Shown here one piece after another: positions 25,427-34,440 of a stretch of 35,062 nucleotides of DNA (its first letter is position 1; each line of letters opens with the position of its first letter). The stretch is from an uncultured Lachnospiraceae bacterium. GTDB taxonomy: Bacteria; Bacillota; Clostridia; Lachnospirales; Lachnospiraceae. Under the pieces are notes generated by a model. The model saw only the letters and a list, made by a program, of their open reading frames with translations, did no database searches and was not told the origin of the DNA. Made by a program: the position numbers and the translations under genes. The DNA lies in contig CAMWLV010000025.1 of NCBI GenBank assembly GCA_947175175.1, positions 1-35,062 on the forward strand. The letters are read 5' to 3'.

Positions 25427-27305
25427 ATGCCCTCGTATCAAACGTCTGATAACTCAACACTGCGCTGCCACCTGCCACCTGCTCTTCCATGTGCTCGAGA
25501 ACAGTCTTGTCCTCCTCCTTTTCGAGAATCATATTCTTGCACTGATAGCCCTTTTTCGAAAGTCTCTGCGCCAGTTCATCAATATGCCCCTCAACTAATG
25601 CAATGGAATCTTCATCAAGATAAAATTTTGTGGTAACCTGATTTCGCTCCGTCTGCAGGGAAATACTGACATCCAATGCCCCCAGATTATCCATATCCAA
25701 ATGTAAAAACGCAGTGAGCATGCCATCCTTGCGCGCCATGTTCTTTTTGTTCGTATAGACATACAGATCCCCATGCGCCTGAGAATTGCTCAGTTTCAAT
25801 GGAAGCTGTACATAGTTGAACACCTGGTTCATCTGATTCATAAATTCCACATTTTCGCTGATATTTCCCATGGCGCGCGCCTGTGTACCACTTCCGCTCT
25901 GACCACCTGCCTGCATCGCCTCGTTCATCATGCGCGACAATTGACTGCTTTCCTTTGCAAGCTTCTGATAAAATTCCTCGACCCTGCCTTCCCGCGCCAA
26001 TTCCTGTGGTGTCAGTGTCCATTGTTTCTGCAGTCCGTTTTTGAGCATCGACTTAAATGGCTCTGAGCGGAATATCACCGCCTTTTGTTCTGTTGTCAGC
26101 TGCTTTCCCAGATCACTGTCCATTAACAGCTGCTTCACACCCTTGACCTCAAGCTTTCCGCCCTTGATCCCTTCTCTCATAAGAGAGATGATCTTATTGG
26201 GAAGTGCCTGTGGTTTTTCCCCTTTTAACTGCGCAAGAATTGTATCAAGCGGTCTTTGATTCTGCTGCACATTTTTCTGTGTCTCCTGTGGAACCGCTTC
26301 CTGTTCCGGCAGTTGTCCGGCTTCTTTGTCTGTCCTTGTCGTCCTGTCACTGGTGAATTCCGTCACTGCTGCTTCCTGCGGATTCCCTTTTATGACGGAC
26401 ACATTCTCCGCATCTGCTCCAACATTATCTTGGACAACCGTTCCTGCTTCTAACTGTGCATGCTGTCCTTCCGGTGGAACTGCAGTACTATTATTTCCAT
26501 TTGCAGCCGCTTGCGTTTCTCCTGTCTGCCCTTCCTCACCTGCAAGCAGCACAAGCACCTGCTCCATAAATTTCCCGCCATTTTCCAATGCTGCCTGCCT
26601 TGGTACGGCTCCAACAGCATTCGCAGACACAGTCTGGTTCCCCTGCACATCTGCTTTTCCAGCCAATGTATCATAGAGTTTTAGAATTTCGTCCGAAGCC
26701 TCTCTAATGCCATCAAGCAGTTTGTGCTCCATATTTTGATAATTCTGAAGCTGGTTAAGACTGCTGTCATTGACCGGAAGCTGCAGTTTGTTTAATTTAA
26801 TCAAATCGGTCATGCTTGCACCAGGGTTCTGCAGCGTCAGACGGTTAAACAACATCAATGTATTCTTGTTGATTGACATTCCGTTTTCCAGTAATGTTGA
26901 CACAAGCGTCAGATTTCTATCACTAACAGCCATATGCGCCGCCCTGAGTGCCGCCTCTCCCACTCTCAGCATCTGCATTCTTCCGTCATAGACTGGCTTT
27001 AACACCACTCTGTTATCCTTGTTGGACTGAACCTGCAGATTCATAAACTGTCCGAGCGCCACCTGCACATCACGCTCAAGCTTCGCCGCCATATATTGCC
27101 CGTTTGTCAGCTGTATCTGAACATCCTCACCATTTACAGAAACGATCTCACCCTGAAACGTGTCGCCGGGCTGCAGCTGCGTCACATCAACTCCCTGTGT
27201 GCTGACAGAACCTGCACTCCCTGATACGCTCACATTTCCTGTATACCCCTGTCCTACCTGTGTCCCTTCATAACTATGCGAAAATCCCGATAAAAAGCTT
27301 TCCAT
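25425..27305 (-). CDS. FliK-like protein (YlqG type)
   Basis: 626 residues. The N-terminal part has a QPGDTFQGEIVSVNGEDVQI segment resembling a small beta-barrel, followed by a Gln/Ala/Gly-rich low-complexity centre (about 225-350). The C-terminal part has a FliK-like domain with LGALDVSISLQTERNQVTTK and IDELAQRLSKKGYQC. The order rbgA-rnhB-this-FlhB-like reproduces the B. subtilis ylqF-rnhB-ylqG-ylqH neighbourhood. No signal peptide is seen. GGAGGGAAGCTT precedes the ATG. Direct participation in flagellar hook-length control is doubtful because no other flagellar gene is present in the window. Confidence 0.8.
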   Translation of the reverse strand: MESFLSGFSHSYEGTQVGQGYTGNVSVSGSAGSVSTQGVDVTQLQPGDTFQGEIVSVNGEDVQIQLTNGQYMAAKLERDVQVALGQFMNLQVQSNKDNRVVLKPVYDGRMQMLRVGEAALRAAHMAVSDRNLTLVSTLLENGMSINKNTLMLFNRLTLQNPGASMTDLIKLNKLQLPVNDSSLNQLQNYQNMEHKLLDGIREASDEILKLYDTLAGKADVQGNQTVSANAVGAVPRQAALENGGKFMEQVLVLLAGEEGQTGETQAAANGNNSTAVPPEGQHAQLEAGTVVQDNVGADAENVSVIKGNPQEAAVTEFTSDRTTRTDKEAGQLPEQEAVPQETQKNVQQNQRPLDTILAQLKGEKPQALPNKIISLMREGIKGGKLEVKGVKQLLMDSDLGKQLTTEQKAVIFRSEPFKSMLKNGLQKQWTLTPQELAREGRVEEFYQKLAKESSQLSRMMNEAMQAGGQSGSGTQARAMGNISENVEFMNQMNQVFNYVQLPLKLSNSQAHGDLYVYTNKKNMARKDGMLTAFLHLDMDNLGALDVSISLQTERNQVTTKFYLDEDSIALVEGHIDELAQRLSKKGYQCKNMILEKEEDKTVLEHMEEQVAGGSAVLSYQTFDTRA

Positions 27306-27330
27306 AAGCTTCCCTCCAAGTGATTTGTTC

Positions 27331-28119
27331 TCAATCTATCTCCAATGATTCCTCAATGAAATTTTTGATAAAACTCTTTCTGTGTATAGGTGTCGCCCCA
27401 TTTTTTTTCAGCACTTCTATATGAACTGCCGACCCATATCCCTTATTATCTGCAAAATGATACTCTGGATATGCTTTATCATACTCCACCATCAGACGAT
27501 CCCTCGTCACTTTTGCGACAATACTCGCCGCGGCGATTGATACGCTCTTGGCATCTCCCTTTATGATTGGAACCTGTCTGATATCCACCCCTGGGATCGT
27601 AACTGCATCATTCAAAAGCAAGTCCGGCTGTACACTCAAATTGCTGATTGCCTGACGCATTGCCTCATAAGTAGCCTGTAAAATGTTAATCTCATCAATC
27701 CGCTCATGCGATGCATACCCGATTCCCACTGCCACTGCCTCTTTCATAATCATATCATAGAGCTCTTCGCGCTTTTTCTCGCTCAGCTGCTTGGAATCAT
27801 TGAGGTATAGGATCTGACAATCCTTTGGCAATATAACTGCACCTGCCACCACAGGTCCTGCGAGCGGTCCTCTGCCCACCTCGTCAATCCCACAGATATA
27901 TCCAAAGGAAGCATATTCTTTTTCGTACTTTTTCATGCATTCTGTGCGCTTTTTTTCTTTCTCATATGCGTCAATTCCTTTCCTCGCCTTCGCCACAAGC
28001 GCCTGCACACCACTTCTCACATCACCCTCATACGTTTTCACAAAAACAGGCAGCTCACTTTCGCATGCTGCCTTTAATTCATTTTTGATCTCTCCTATTT
28101 TCTTTTCCACAAAATCCAT
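27331..28119 (-). CDS. rnhB: Ribonuclease HII
   Basis: Removes ribonucleotides and RNA primers from RNA/DNA hybrids. The four acidic catalytic residues are present: D79 and E80 in [16 protein letters not shown]171 in LLLNDAV, and D207 in [12 protein letters not shown]. The [13 protein letters not shown] and HRKSF blocks follow. The roughly 70-residue N-terminal extension is usual in Firmicutes RnhB. I chose the ATG at 28119 because the resulting N-terminus aligns with known Firmicutes proteins (IGEIKNEL...). An ATG at 28179 would overlap lepB by about 40 bp and is also possible. It lies in the lepB-rnhB-fliK-like run, 25 bp before the FliK-like gene. Confidence 0.95.
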   Translation of the reverse strand: MDFVEKKIGEIKNELKAACESELPVFVKTYEGDVRSGVQALVAKARKGIDAYEKEKKRTECMKKYEKEYASFGYICGIDEVGRGPLAGPVVAGAVILPKDCQILYLNDSKQLSEKKREELYDMIMKEAVAVGIGYASHERIDEINILQATYEAMRQAISNLSVQPDLLLNDAVTIPGVDIRQVPIIKGDAKSVSIAAASIVAKVTRDRLMVEYDKAYPEYHFADNKGYGSAVHIEVLKKNGATPIHRKSFIKNFIEESLEID

Positions 28120-28139
28120 GTCCTTTCCATATGGTTCTT

Positions 28140-28718
28140 TTATTGATGCTTCAATATTCCAAATTTCGAGAAAGGCCATATCCTGATAAAAGCCCTGCCG
28201 ATAATATCCCTGCGATGAATATTTCCCACGGAAGGATCCCTGCTGTCCGAACTGTTGTTCCGGTTGTCTCCCATCACAAAATACTCATCATTGCCAAGCT
28301 GTATCGGATCGCCTGCCCTTCCCGGACTTTGAATGACCTCCCGTCCATAGTTCTCATCCAATACTTCACCGTCTATATATATATTGCCGCTGTCATCAAT
28401 CTGTATCGTCTCTCCCGGCATTCCTATAATTCGTTTGATATAGTATGTATCCGTGTCATATTGAAAAGGAAATACGATAATATCAAATCGCTCCGGATCA
28501 TCAAAGCGATATGAAATCTTGTCAACAATCAAATGGTCTCCATCACTCAAAGTCGTCTCCATACTGCTTCCGCTCACCTGTGTCCTCTGTCCCACATATG
28601 TGACAATGAGATATGCGGCACAAAATACTAACAACAGATAGATACTGATGCTCAATATTTCCTTCAATACGTTCTTCATTTTATTATCCCCTGTTTCTAT
28701 TGTTTCTGTTTCCATCAT
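28140..28718 (-). CDS. lepB: Signal peptidase I (copy 1)
   Basis: Membrane serine protease that cleaves signal peptides; 192 residues. A single N-terminal TM segment (about 21-42) is followed by S52 in SGSSMETTL and K95 in [12 protein letters not shown], the Ser/Lys dyad, and by the [18 protein letters not shown] box. The ATG at 28718 overlaps the rbgA stop, indicating coupling. An internal ATG at 28679 with AGGGG eight bases upstream may be the principal start. A second signal peptidase gene lies on the other side of rbgA. Confidence 0.95.
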   Translation of the reverse strand: MMETETIETGDNKMKNVLKEILSISIYLLLVFCAAYLIVTYVGQRTQVSGSSMETTLSDGDHLIVDKISYRFDDPERFDIIVFPFQYDTDTYYIKRIIGMPGETIQIDDSGNIYIDGEVLDENYGREVIQSPGRAGDPIQLGNDEYFVMGDNRNNSSDSRDPSVGNIHRRDIIGRAFIRIWPFSKFGILKHQ

Positions 28719-29569
28719 TCTTCCGGCATCTCCAATGTAATTCTTCCTATCCTTCCATTTCTAAAATCTTCCACGATCATCGAAGATGCTTTCATAATGT
28801 CGAGTTCCTCACCTTTTAGATAACACTTCTTGCTGACACAGACTGCCTTGATTGTGTCATAAGCATCCTGATCGTCTAAAATCTTTATATCATATCTTTT
28901 CTCCAAAAGTCCTGGGTATTCCCTGCACAAAAAGTTGATCAGGTCATATGCAAGCTCATCCAGATGCACAATCTCGTCATTTATGGAGCCAATCATTGCA
29001 AGACGCAGCCCCACTGTCTGATCTTCAAACTTCGGCCACAAAATACCAGGTGTGTCCAGAAGTTCCAGTCCTTTATTCAGACGAATCCACTGTTTTCCCT
29101 TCGTCACCCCAGGTTTGTTTCCGGTCTTGGTGCACGCCCTTCCCGCAAACGAATTGATAAATGTGGACTTTCCTACATTCGGAATCCCGACCACCATGGC
29201 ACGCACAGGTCTGTTGAGAATTCCTCTGCGCCTGTCACGCTCTATCTTTTCCTTACATGCCTCCTGTACGACACCCTGAATCGATTTCACGCCAGAACCT
29301 GTCTTTGAATTGATTTCCATCGCATGAAATCCCTTATTTGTAAAATATTCCATCCATATCTTATTTTTCCTTGTATCTGCCAAGTCCGATTTATTCAGTA
29401 AAATGATCCTTGATTTATTTTTTCCAAGATCATCAATATCCGGATTTCTGCTGCTGAGAGGTACTCTGGCATCCACCAGCTCGATCACCAGGTCAGTCAG
29501 TTTGATATCCTCCTGCATCATCCGTTTTGCCTTTGTCATATGCCCCGGATACCATTGATAATTCGCCAT
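28715..29569 (-). CDS. rbgA: Ribosome biogenesis GTPase RbgA (YlqF)
   Basis: Circularly permuted GTPase required for late 50S subunit assembly. Motif order is G4 NKSD (59-62), then the G1 P-loop GIPNVGKST (128-136), then G3 DTPG (172-175), diagnostic of the YlqF/YawG family. The N-terminus WYPGHMTKAKRMM is the typical start. Length 284 is normal. It is embedded between the two lepB genes, and the order rplS-lepB-rbgA-lepB-rnhB resembles that of many Clostridia. Confidence 0.97.
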   Translation of the reverse strand: MANYQWYPGHMTKAKRMMQEDIKLTDLVIELVDARVPLSSRNPDIDDLGKNKSRIILLNKSDLADTRKNKIWMEYFTNKGFHAMEINSKTGSGVKSIQGVVQEACKEKIERDRRRGILNRPVRAMVVGIPNVGKSTFINSFAGRACTKTGNKPGVTKGKQWIRLNKGLELLDTPGILWPKFEDQTVGLRLAMIGSINDEIVHLDELAYDLINFLCREYPGLLEKRYDIKILDDQDAYDTIKAVCVSKKCYLKGEELDIMKASSMIVEDFRNGRIGRITLEMPEE

Positions 29570-29604
29570 ATATTATCATGCCTTTCTGTTTTCCGTTTAC
29601 AATT

Positions 29605-30186
29605 CTACTCTATCAATCCTAACTTGCTGTCACCGGCGGCAAGTTTCATCCACGCCTTTCCTATGATAAAACTTTTCTTGACCGTTCCGATATTCGCGGA
29701 ACGGCTGTCCTCGCTGTTATTACAGTTATCGCCAATCACAAAATACTCGTCTTCCCCAAGTGTGACTTCACTTTCCAATAGTCCCGGTTCTGCAATCCGG
29801 TCATTAAAATATTCCTCAACAGTCTCATCATTCACATACAACAGACCATTTTTTATGTACAATGTATCCCCCGGAACACCTACCACACGTTTTACGTAAT
29901 AATGCGACTTTTCATTTCCATTTGGGAGAAATACAATCACATCTCCCTCCCTTGGCGATGCCACCTTATAGATCAGCCTATTCAAAAAAATACTCTGTCC
30001 ATTGTACAGATTTGGCTCCATTGAGGGACCAATCACACTCGTCTTCATCCCGATACAGAAAACCGTCACAACCGCAAGCAATATCGAGGCAAATATCCAG
30101 AAAAACCAGCTGAAAATTTCTTTGACTACAACGATATTCAGTTTTTTCTTTTTCTGATAAAAAGTTAATCCCTTTCTTCTAGCCAT
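29605..30186 (-). CDS. lepB: Signal peptidase I (copy 2)
   Basis: 193 residues. A basic N-terminus (KKKKLN) precedes one TM segment at about 24-46. The catalytic Ser is S55 in VIGPSMEPNL and the Lys is K99 in YYVKRVVGVPGD; the GDNCNNSEDSRSANIG box follows. It is a clear paralog of copy 1 but well diverged, so the two may differ in substrates. GAAGGACATA precedes the ATG. A sigma-A promoter is visible at 30305-30333, so this gene may head the lepB-rbgA-lepB-rnhB unit. Confidence 0.95.
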   Translation of the reverse strand: MARRKGLTFYQKKKKLNIVVVKEIFSWFFWIFASILLAVVTVFCIGMKTSVIGPSMEPNLYNGQSIFLNRLIYKVASPREGDVIVFLPNGNEKSHYYVKRVVGVPGDTLYIKNGLLYVNDETVEEYFNDRIAEPGLLESEVTLGEDEYFVIGDNCNNSEDSRSANIGTVKKSFIIGKAWMKLAAGDSKLGLIE

Positions 30187-30244
30187 CCATTATGTCCTTC
30201 TAAAATCGATCGTCTTTCGATCGGAACGATTCCGTCCCTTCATC

Positions 30245-30269
30245 GTTACAAGCATCAAGCCATGCAAAA
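30245..30269. repeat. Partial copy of the element seen at 13851
   Basis: The sequence gttacaagcatcaagccatg followed by caaaa matches the left end of the 13851-13988 element (one inserted base and one substitution). The rest of that element is not present here. It may be a truncated remnant in the 212-bp gap between rplS and lepB. Confidence 0.45.
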
Positions 30270-30304
30270 CCCTATCCTGAACAACTACTTTTAATACATA
30301 AATA

Positions 30305-30333
30305 ATTATACTCAATCTGCAGCATGATTTCAA
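30305..30333 (-). promoter_or_regulatory. Sigma-A type promoter upstream of lepB copy 2
   Basis: On the minus strand TTGAAA (30333-30328), a 17-bp spacer, then TATAAT (30310-30305). It lies about 120 bp before the lepB ATG and just after the rplS terminator, which fits the start of a new transcript. Confidence 0.75.
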
Positions 30334-30356
30334 GTATGAGTTAAGTGTATGCATAA

Positions 30357-30386
30357 AACCAAACGGAGCCTGTCACCAAGCTCCGT
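30357..30386 (-). terminator. Rho-independent terminator after rplS
   Basis: On the minus strand a seven-pair stem ACGGAGC/GCTCCGT (30386-30380 with 30369-30363) with a 10-base loop is followed by TTGGTTTTATG. The T-run is interrupted by GG, so strength may be moderate. It lies 13 bp after the rplS stop. Confidence 0.7.
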
Positions 30387-30398
30387 CATACAAACCAA

Positions 30399-30746
30399 TT
30401 ATTTCACCAGTTCCTTAACCTTAGCCTTCTTACCAACACGATTTCTCAAGTAGTTTAACTTAGCACGTCTAACCTTACCTGCTCTCACAAGCTCTACTTT
30501 CTGTACATTCGGAGAATGCATAGGCCATGTCTTCTCTACGCCGACACCATTCGAAATCTTTCTGACTGTAAAAGTTTCTCTGTTGCTGCCGCCCTGAATC
30601 TTCAATACAGTACCCTCAAAGATCTGGATTCTCTCGCGATTACCCTCTTTGATCTTACCATGTACTCTCACTGTATCGCCGACTTTAAAGCTGTCAACTT
30701 TTTCCTTTAACTGTTCTTTCTCGATTTCTCTAATAATTTCGTTCAT
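30399..30746 (-). CDS. rplS: 50S ribosomal protein L19
   Basis: 115 residues, the normal L19 length. Diagnostic segments are [58 protein letters not shown] and the basic [20 protein letters not shown] end. The ATG has AGGAGG ten bases upstream. It is separated from trmD by a 139-bp leader with its own promoter and followed by a terminator, so it can be transcribed independently. Confidence 0.98.
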   Translation of the reverse strand: MNEIIREIEKEQLKEKVDSFKVGDTVRVHGKIKEGNRERIQIFEGTVLKIQGGSNRETFTVRKISNGVGVEKTWPMHSPNVQKVELVRAGKVRRAKLNYLRNRVGKKAKVKELVK

Positions 30747-30877
30747 TTGATTTGCCTCCTTATTATTTCGACGTTCTTAATACTTCTGCATCATCTATTT
30801 TTATCATGACTCGTACCAGAGGACCATCTCTTTATTCGCAACATTAATAATTTACCATAATCTTGGTACAATTGCAA
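30747..30877 (-). promoter_or_regulatory. rplS promoter and 5' leader
   Basis: A sigma-A promoter is visible on the minus strand: TTGCAA (30877-30872), a 17-bp spacer, and TAAATT (30854-30849) as the -10. About 95 bases of leader follow before the rplS ATG. Firmicutes rplS leaders often carry an L19 autoregulatory RNA structure (Rfam L19 leader). I cannot confirm its fold here by eye. Confidence 0.55.
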
Positions 30878-30885
30878 GTATTTTT

Positions 30886-31668
30886 TCAATTTCTTCCTTG
30901 TGACCGCTTATTCTTTGGCGGCTTAGGTGGGTGTTCTGTGAGATATGCCTCATACATATCTGGTCTTCGAGCCCTTGTCCTCTCCAGAGACTGCTCCAGC
31001 CGCCACTTCTCAATGTTTGCATGATGTCCGCTCAACAGTACGTCTGGCACCTTCTTGTCATGCCAGACTTCAGGCCGCGAGTATTGTGGATATTCCAACA
31101 GCCCGTCTGCATGGGACTCCGTCTGCGCCGATTCCCCGTTATTCAATACCCCTGGAACCAGCCTCGATATCGCATCAATCATGACCATCGCCGGGAGTTC
31201 TCCGCCGGTAAGCACATAATCCCCTATCGATATATAGTCTGTCACAATCTCCTCGAGAACCCTCTCATCGATCCCTTCATAATGCCCACAGAGAAAAACC
31301 AAATCCTCCTCCATAGATAATTCTACAGCTTTCTTCTGGTTGAAAACTTTCCCCTGCGGAGTCACATAGATCACTCTTGTCTTTTTACTGTCTTGTGGAC
31401 TTTTATTGCCATTTTCATCATCTTTTCTTCTTGCAATTTTCTCGTCAAGCGCCTTCCAGCAGTCATATACAGGCTGTGCCTGCATCAGCATGCCCGCCCC
31501 TCCGCCGTACGTATAGTCATCCACTTTCTTATGTTTGTCAAGCGTGTAATCGCGTATATTCACTGCCTCTATGGAGATGCAGCCCTTTTCCTCTGCCCGC
31601 CCTATAATACTGGTATGCAGTCCGTCAAGTACCATCTCTGGAAAAAGTGTCATAATATGAAAATGCAT
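30886..31668 (-). CDS. trmD: tRNA (guanine37-N1)-methyltransferase TrmD
   Basis: SPOUT methyltransferase that makes m1G37 in tRNAs. The 260-residue frame starts MHFHIMTLFPEM at the ATG at 31668, nine bases after TTAGGAG. An upstream in-frame ATG at 31749 lies within rimM and is not supported. Motifs are GGGAGMLMQAQPVYD, IGDYVLTGGELPAMVMIDA (trefoil knot) and LSGHHANIEKWRLEQSLERT. The ribosome binding site overlaps the rimM stop, so rimM and trmD are coupled. Confidence 0.97.
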   Translation of the reverse strand: MHFHIMTLFPEMVLDGLHTSIIGRAEEKGCISIEAVNIRDYTLDKHKKVDDYTYGGGAGMLMQAQPVYDCWKALDEKIARRKDDENGNKSPQDSKKTRVIYVTPQGKVFNQKKAVELSMEEDLVFLCGHYEGIDERVLEEIVTDYISIGDYVLTGGELPAMVMIDAISRLVPGVLNNGESAQTESHADGLLEYPQYSRPEVWHDKKVPDVLLSGHHANIEKWRLEQSLERTRARRPDMYEAYLTEHPPKPPKNKRSQGRN

Positions 31669-31679
31669 AAATCTTTCTC

Positions 31680-32189
31680 CTAATCCAATAAACCTTCCAT
31701 AATGTGAACTTTCATCTTCCTGCTCTCCATATCCACGTCCAGAATGCACTGCTTAATAGCCGGAAAAAGCACTTGCCTGCCATCCTCGAATTTTACTTCA
31801 TACACATCGTTTGCCCCGGTTTCGATCACGTTCGTCAGCACACCGAGATATTGTTCCATTTCATCATATACTGCCATGCCGATCAAGTCCGCTATAAAAT
31901 ATTCATCGCGTCCAAGTTTTACTGCATTTTCCCTTGTCACCAAAAGAGGCTTTCCCTTGTATTTCTCTATGTCATTTATATTGTCAAAACCCTTGAATTT
32001 CAAGATAGCATACTGTTTAAAAAACTTCACGCCTTCTATTTCGAGAATCTTTTTTTCCTTGCCCGTATCCAGAATTACTTCCTTTAATTTCTTAAACCGC
32101 TTCACATCATTCGTCGTAGGAAATACTTTTACTTCTCCATGAACACCATGCGGCTGTGTGATTGCCCCTACCTGTAGTAAATCTTCCAT
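31680..32189 (-). CDS. rimM: Ribosome maturation factor RimM
   Basis: Binds S19 and helps 30S head assembly. The 169-residue protein has the RimM N-terminal barrel, LLQVGAITQPHGVHGEVKVF, and the PRC-barrel part, YFIADLIGMAVYDE through LFPAIKQCILDVD. GGAGGTTTC precedes the ATG. Upstream lies a 346-bp gap filled by inverted-repeat elements and a terminator, so rimM-trmD may be transcribed from a separate promoter that I cannot identify. Confidence 0.96.
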   Translation of the reverse strand: MEDLLQVGAITQPHGVHGEVKVFPTTNDVKRFKKLKEVILDTGKEKKILEIEGVKFFKQYAILKFKGFDNINDIEKYKGKPLLVTRENAVKLGRDEYFIADLIGMAVYDEMEQYLGVLTNVIETGANDVYEVKFEDGRQVLFPAIKQCILDVDMESRKMKVHIMEGLLD

Positions 32190-32218
32190 GAAACCTCCAT
32201 TTTTTTTACAAATTCCTT

Positions 32219-32275
32219 AGGAACTGACGATACATAACTTGTGCGGATTGCGCAGGATATTTATTGTCAGTTCCT
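32219..32275. repeat. 57-bp inverted-repeat element upstream of rimM
   Basis: Terminal inverted repeats AGGAACTGAC (32219-32228) and GTCAGTTCCT (32266-32275). The interior (acttgtgcggattgcgcagg) resembles the right half of the larger element at 32377-32536 read in the other direction, so it looks like an internally deleted relative. Confidence 0.65.
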
Positions 32276-32286
32276 TACCTTATACG

Positions 32287-32313
32287 TATAAAAGGGTGTT
32301 CCACCGAACACCC
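32287..32313 (-). terminator. Intrinsic terminator between the KH gene and rimM
   Basis: On the minus strand a perfect eight-pair stem GGGTGTTC/GAACACCC (32313-32306 with 32301-32294), loop GGTG, is followed by TTTTAT. It would end transcripts coming from ffh-rpsP-KH before rimM. Confidence 0.75.
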
Positions 32314-32376
32314 CACTTATCCTGCACAACCCCATGCAAAGGAAATATGCCACTGGGACGTGCAGCTCGATTACTT

Positions 32377-32536
32377 AGGAACTGTTCAAGAATAACCTGT
32401 ACACCTTGACTTGTCTTTTTCCCCGATTGCACAGGTCAAAAAGCCTCGCCGTAGCCCACTACGCCTACGTTTTTTGACCTGCACCCTCGAAGAAATATCC
32501 TGCGCAAGTTGTACATGTTATTTCTGAACAGTTCCT
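32377..32536. repeat. 160-bp nested inverted-repeat (MITE-like) element after the KH gene
   Basis: 27-bp ends (32377-32403 and 32510-32536) match as inverted repeats at 24 of 27 positions, starting AGGAACTGTTCA. Inside are a second inverted pair, CAGGTCAAAAA (32432-32442) and TTTTTTGACCTG (32470-32481), and a central hairpin CGTAG-CCCA-CTACG (32450-32463). No reading frame is present. The right end abuts the stop codon of the KH gene. Confidence 0.75.
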
Positions 32537-32766
32537 TACACAATTTCAACATCCACCTTAAGATTATCTTTGGAAGATGCTGCCTTGACAACGGAACGGA
32601 TTGCTTTCGCAATTCTGCCCTGCTTGCCAATTACCTTACCCATATCAGCTGGTGCTACATGAAGCTCTACGGTGATATTCTTCCCCTCCGCCTTCTCAGT
32701 AACAACTACCTCATCAGGGTTGTCTACTAAAGCTTTCGCTATAACTTCGACTAACTCCTTCATCAT
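32536..32766 (-). CDS. khpA: KH-domain RNA-binding protein KhpA (YlqC)
   Basis: 76-residue single KH-domain protein. The GxxG loop is in MGKVIGKQGRIAKAIRSVV. The location between rpsP and rimM is standard for Firmicutes YlqC/KhpA, which pairs with KhpB (Jag) in RNA binding and cell-division control. GGAGG precedes an ATG-ATG start. The stop TAA overlaps the end of the MITE-like element. Confidence 0.95.
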   Translation of the reverse strand: MMKELVEVIAKALVDNPDEVVVTEKAEGKNITVELHVAPADMGKVIGKQGRIAKAIRSVVKAASSKDNLKVDVEIV

Positions 32767-32793
32767 TCACACCTCCAAGAGTGTCAGAGTCGA

Positions 32794-33039
32794 TTATTTC
32801 TCGATACCTGCTGCCTTGAAAATCTTTGAAACGACCTCTGTAGGCTGGGCTCCGTTTGATAACCATTTCTTAGCAAGCGCCTCATTTACCTTAAACTCGC
32901 TGGGATCTGTGTTCGGGTTGTATGTTCCGATCTCCTCGATACACTTTCCGTCTCTGGGTGATCTCGAATCTGCTACAATGATTCTATAGATAGGAGCTTT
33001 CTTCTTACCCATTCTTCTTAATCTGATTTTTACTGCCAT
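32794..33039 (-). CDS. rpsP: 30S ribosomal protein S16
   Basis: 81 residues: [39 protein letters not shown] and the [16 protein letters not shown] end are diagnostic of S16. GAGGTGAAG precedes the ATG. It follows ffh by 41 bp and precedes the KH gene by 27 bp, the usual SRP/S16 operon order. Confidence 0.98.
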   Translation of the reverse strand: MAVKIRLRRMGKKKAPIYRIIVADSRSPRDGKCIEEIGTYNPNTDPSEFKVNEALAKKWLSNGAQPTEVVSKIFKAAGIEK

Positions 33040-33080
33040 TTTTCTTCACCTCATAAATCTTTCTTTGTATTTAAAATGTA

Positions 33081-34436
33081 TTAAAAAGGAAGTTTAAATC
33101 TCCCTTTTTTACTGCCAAATCCTCCCATCATACCCGGGAGCTGCTTCATCATTTTCTGTGACTGTTCAAACTGCTTGATGAAGCGGTTTACCACTGCAAT
33201 GTCCACACCCGCACCCTTTGCAATCCTGTGCTTCCGGCTCGGATTCAACAACTTAGGATCCTTGCGTTCTGCCGGTGTCATGGATAACACAATCGCTTCC
33301 ATGCGTGCAAGCTGTTTGTCATCGATCGCCGACTCGATATCGCTCGCCTTGATCCCCATGCCTGGCATCATACCAAGAATACTTGACAGACCTCCAAGCT
33401 TTTTCATCTGGCTCATGCTTTCAAGGTAATCCTCAAAATCAAATTTCCCCTTTTTCAGACGCGATGCCATTTCTTTTTCCTTTTCAGCATCCATCTCAAG
33501 GTTTGCCTCTGCGACTTTATCGATTAAGGTAAGGACATCCCCCATTCCTAAAATGCGGTTTGCCATTCTGTCTGGGTGGAACTGCTCTATATCTGTAAGC
33601 TTTTCGCCTGTGCTCACAAACAAAATCGGCTTTCCGGTGACTGCTTTTACAGAGAGTGCGGCACCGCCTCGTGTATCGCCATCCATCTTTGATAGGATAA
33701 CCCCGCTCACGCCTACTTTTTCATCAAATTCCTTCGCAACATTAACGGCATCCTGTCCTGTCATAGCATCCACAACCAAAAGTGTCTGGTGCACCTCGAC
33801 ATTCTCCTTGATTTCCTGCAGCTCTGCCATCATTTCCTCATCTATATGCAGACGTCCGGCAGTATCTATAATTACGATATTGTTATTATTCTTCGCCGCA
33901 TGCTCCATAGATGCCTTTACTATATCAACAGGCTTGTGATTCGTACCCATTGAAAAAAAGTCGACCTGCTGTTTGTTGGCGTTCACATTTAACTGCTCGA
34001 TTGCCGCCGGCCGATAGATATCACACGCAACCAGCAATGGTTTCTTACCTTTTAATTTCAGTTTTCCAGCAATCTTTGCCGCCGCGGTTGTCTTACCTGC
34101 ACCCTGCAGACCACACATCATGATCACCGTGGTAGCTTTGCCTGGCTGCAGTTCCAGCTCTGTTGTCTCAGACCCCATCAGGGCTACCATTTCCTCATTA
34201 ACGATCTTGATCACCATCTGCCCGGGATTCAGACCGTTCATGACATCAGAACCGACCGCGCGCTCCTCCACTGACTTTACGAACTGCTTTACCACCTTGA
34301 AGTTTACATCAGCCTCCAATAGAGCCATCTTCACTTCCTTGAGCGCAGCCTTCACATCAGCCTCTGTAAGACGTCCCTTGCTTCTTAAATTTTTGAATAC
34401 ATTCTGCAGTTTATCTGTTAAGCTCTCAAATGCCAT
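33081..34436 (-). CDS. ffh: Signal recognition particle protein Ffh
   Basis: SRP54 GTPase that binds 4.5S/scRNA and signal peptides. The 451 residues comprise an N domain (1-95), a G domain with P-loop GLQGAGKTTAAAKIAGKL, the IIDTAGRLHIDEEM segment and DGDTRGGAALS, and a Met-rich M domain ending MMKQLPGMMGG. The M domain contains the RNA-binding helix-turn-helix (LNPSRKHRIAKGAG). GAGGAG upstream overlaps the ylxM stop. Confidence 0.98.
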   Translation of the reverse strand: MAFESLTDKLQNVFKNLRSKGRLTEADVKAALKEVKMALLEADVNFKVVKQFVKSVEERAVGSDVMNGLNPGQMVIKIVNEEMVALMGSETTELELQPGKATTVIMMCGLQGAGKTTAAAKIAGKLKLKGKKPLLVACDIYRPAAIEQLNVNANKQQVDFFSMGTNHKPVDIVKASMEHAAKNNNNIVIIDTAGRLHIDEEMMAELQEIKENVEVHQTLLVVDAMTGQDAVNVAKEFDEKVGVSGVILSKMDGDTRGGAALSVKAVTGKPILFVSTGEKLTDIEQFHPDRMANRILGMGDVLTLIDKVAEANLEMDAEKEKEMASRLKKGKFDFEDYLESMSQMKKLGGLSSILGMMPGMGIKASDIESAIDDKQLARMEAIVLSMTPAERKDPKLLNPSRKHRIAKGAGVDIAVVNRFIKQFEQSQKMMKQLPGMMGGFGSKKGRFKLPF

Positions 34437-34440
34437 CCGA

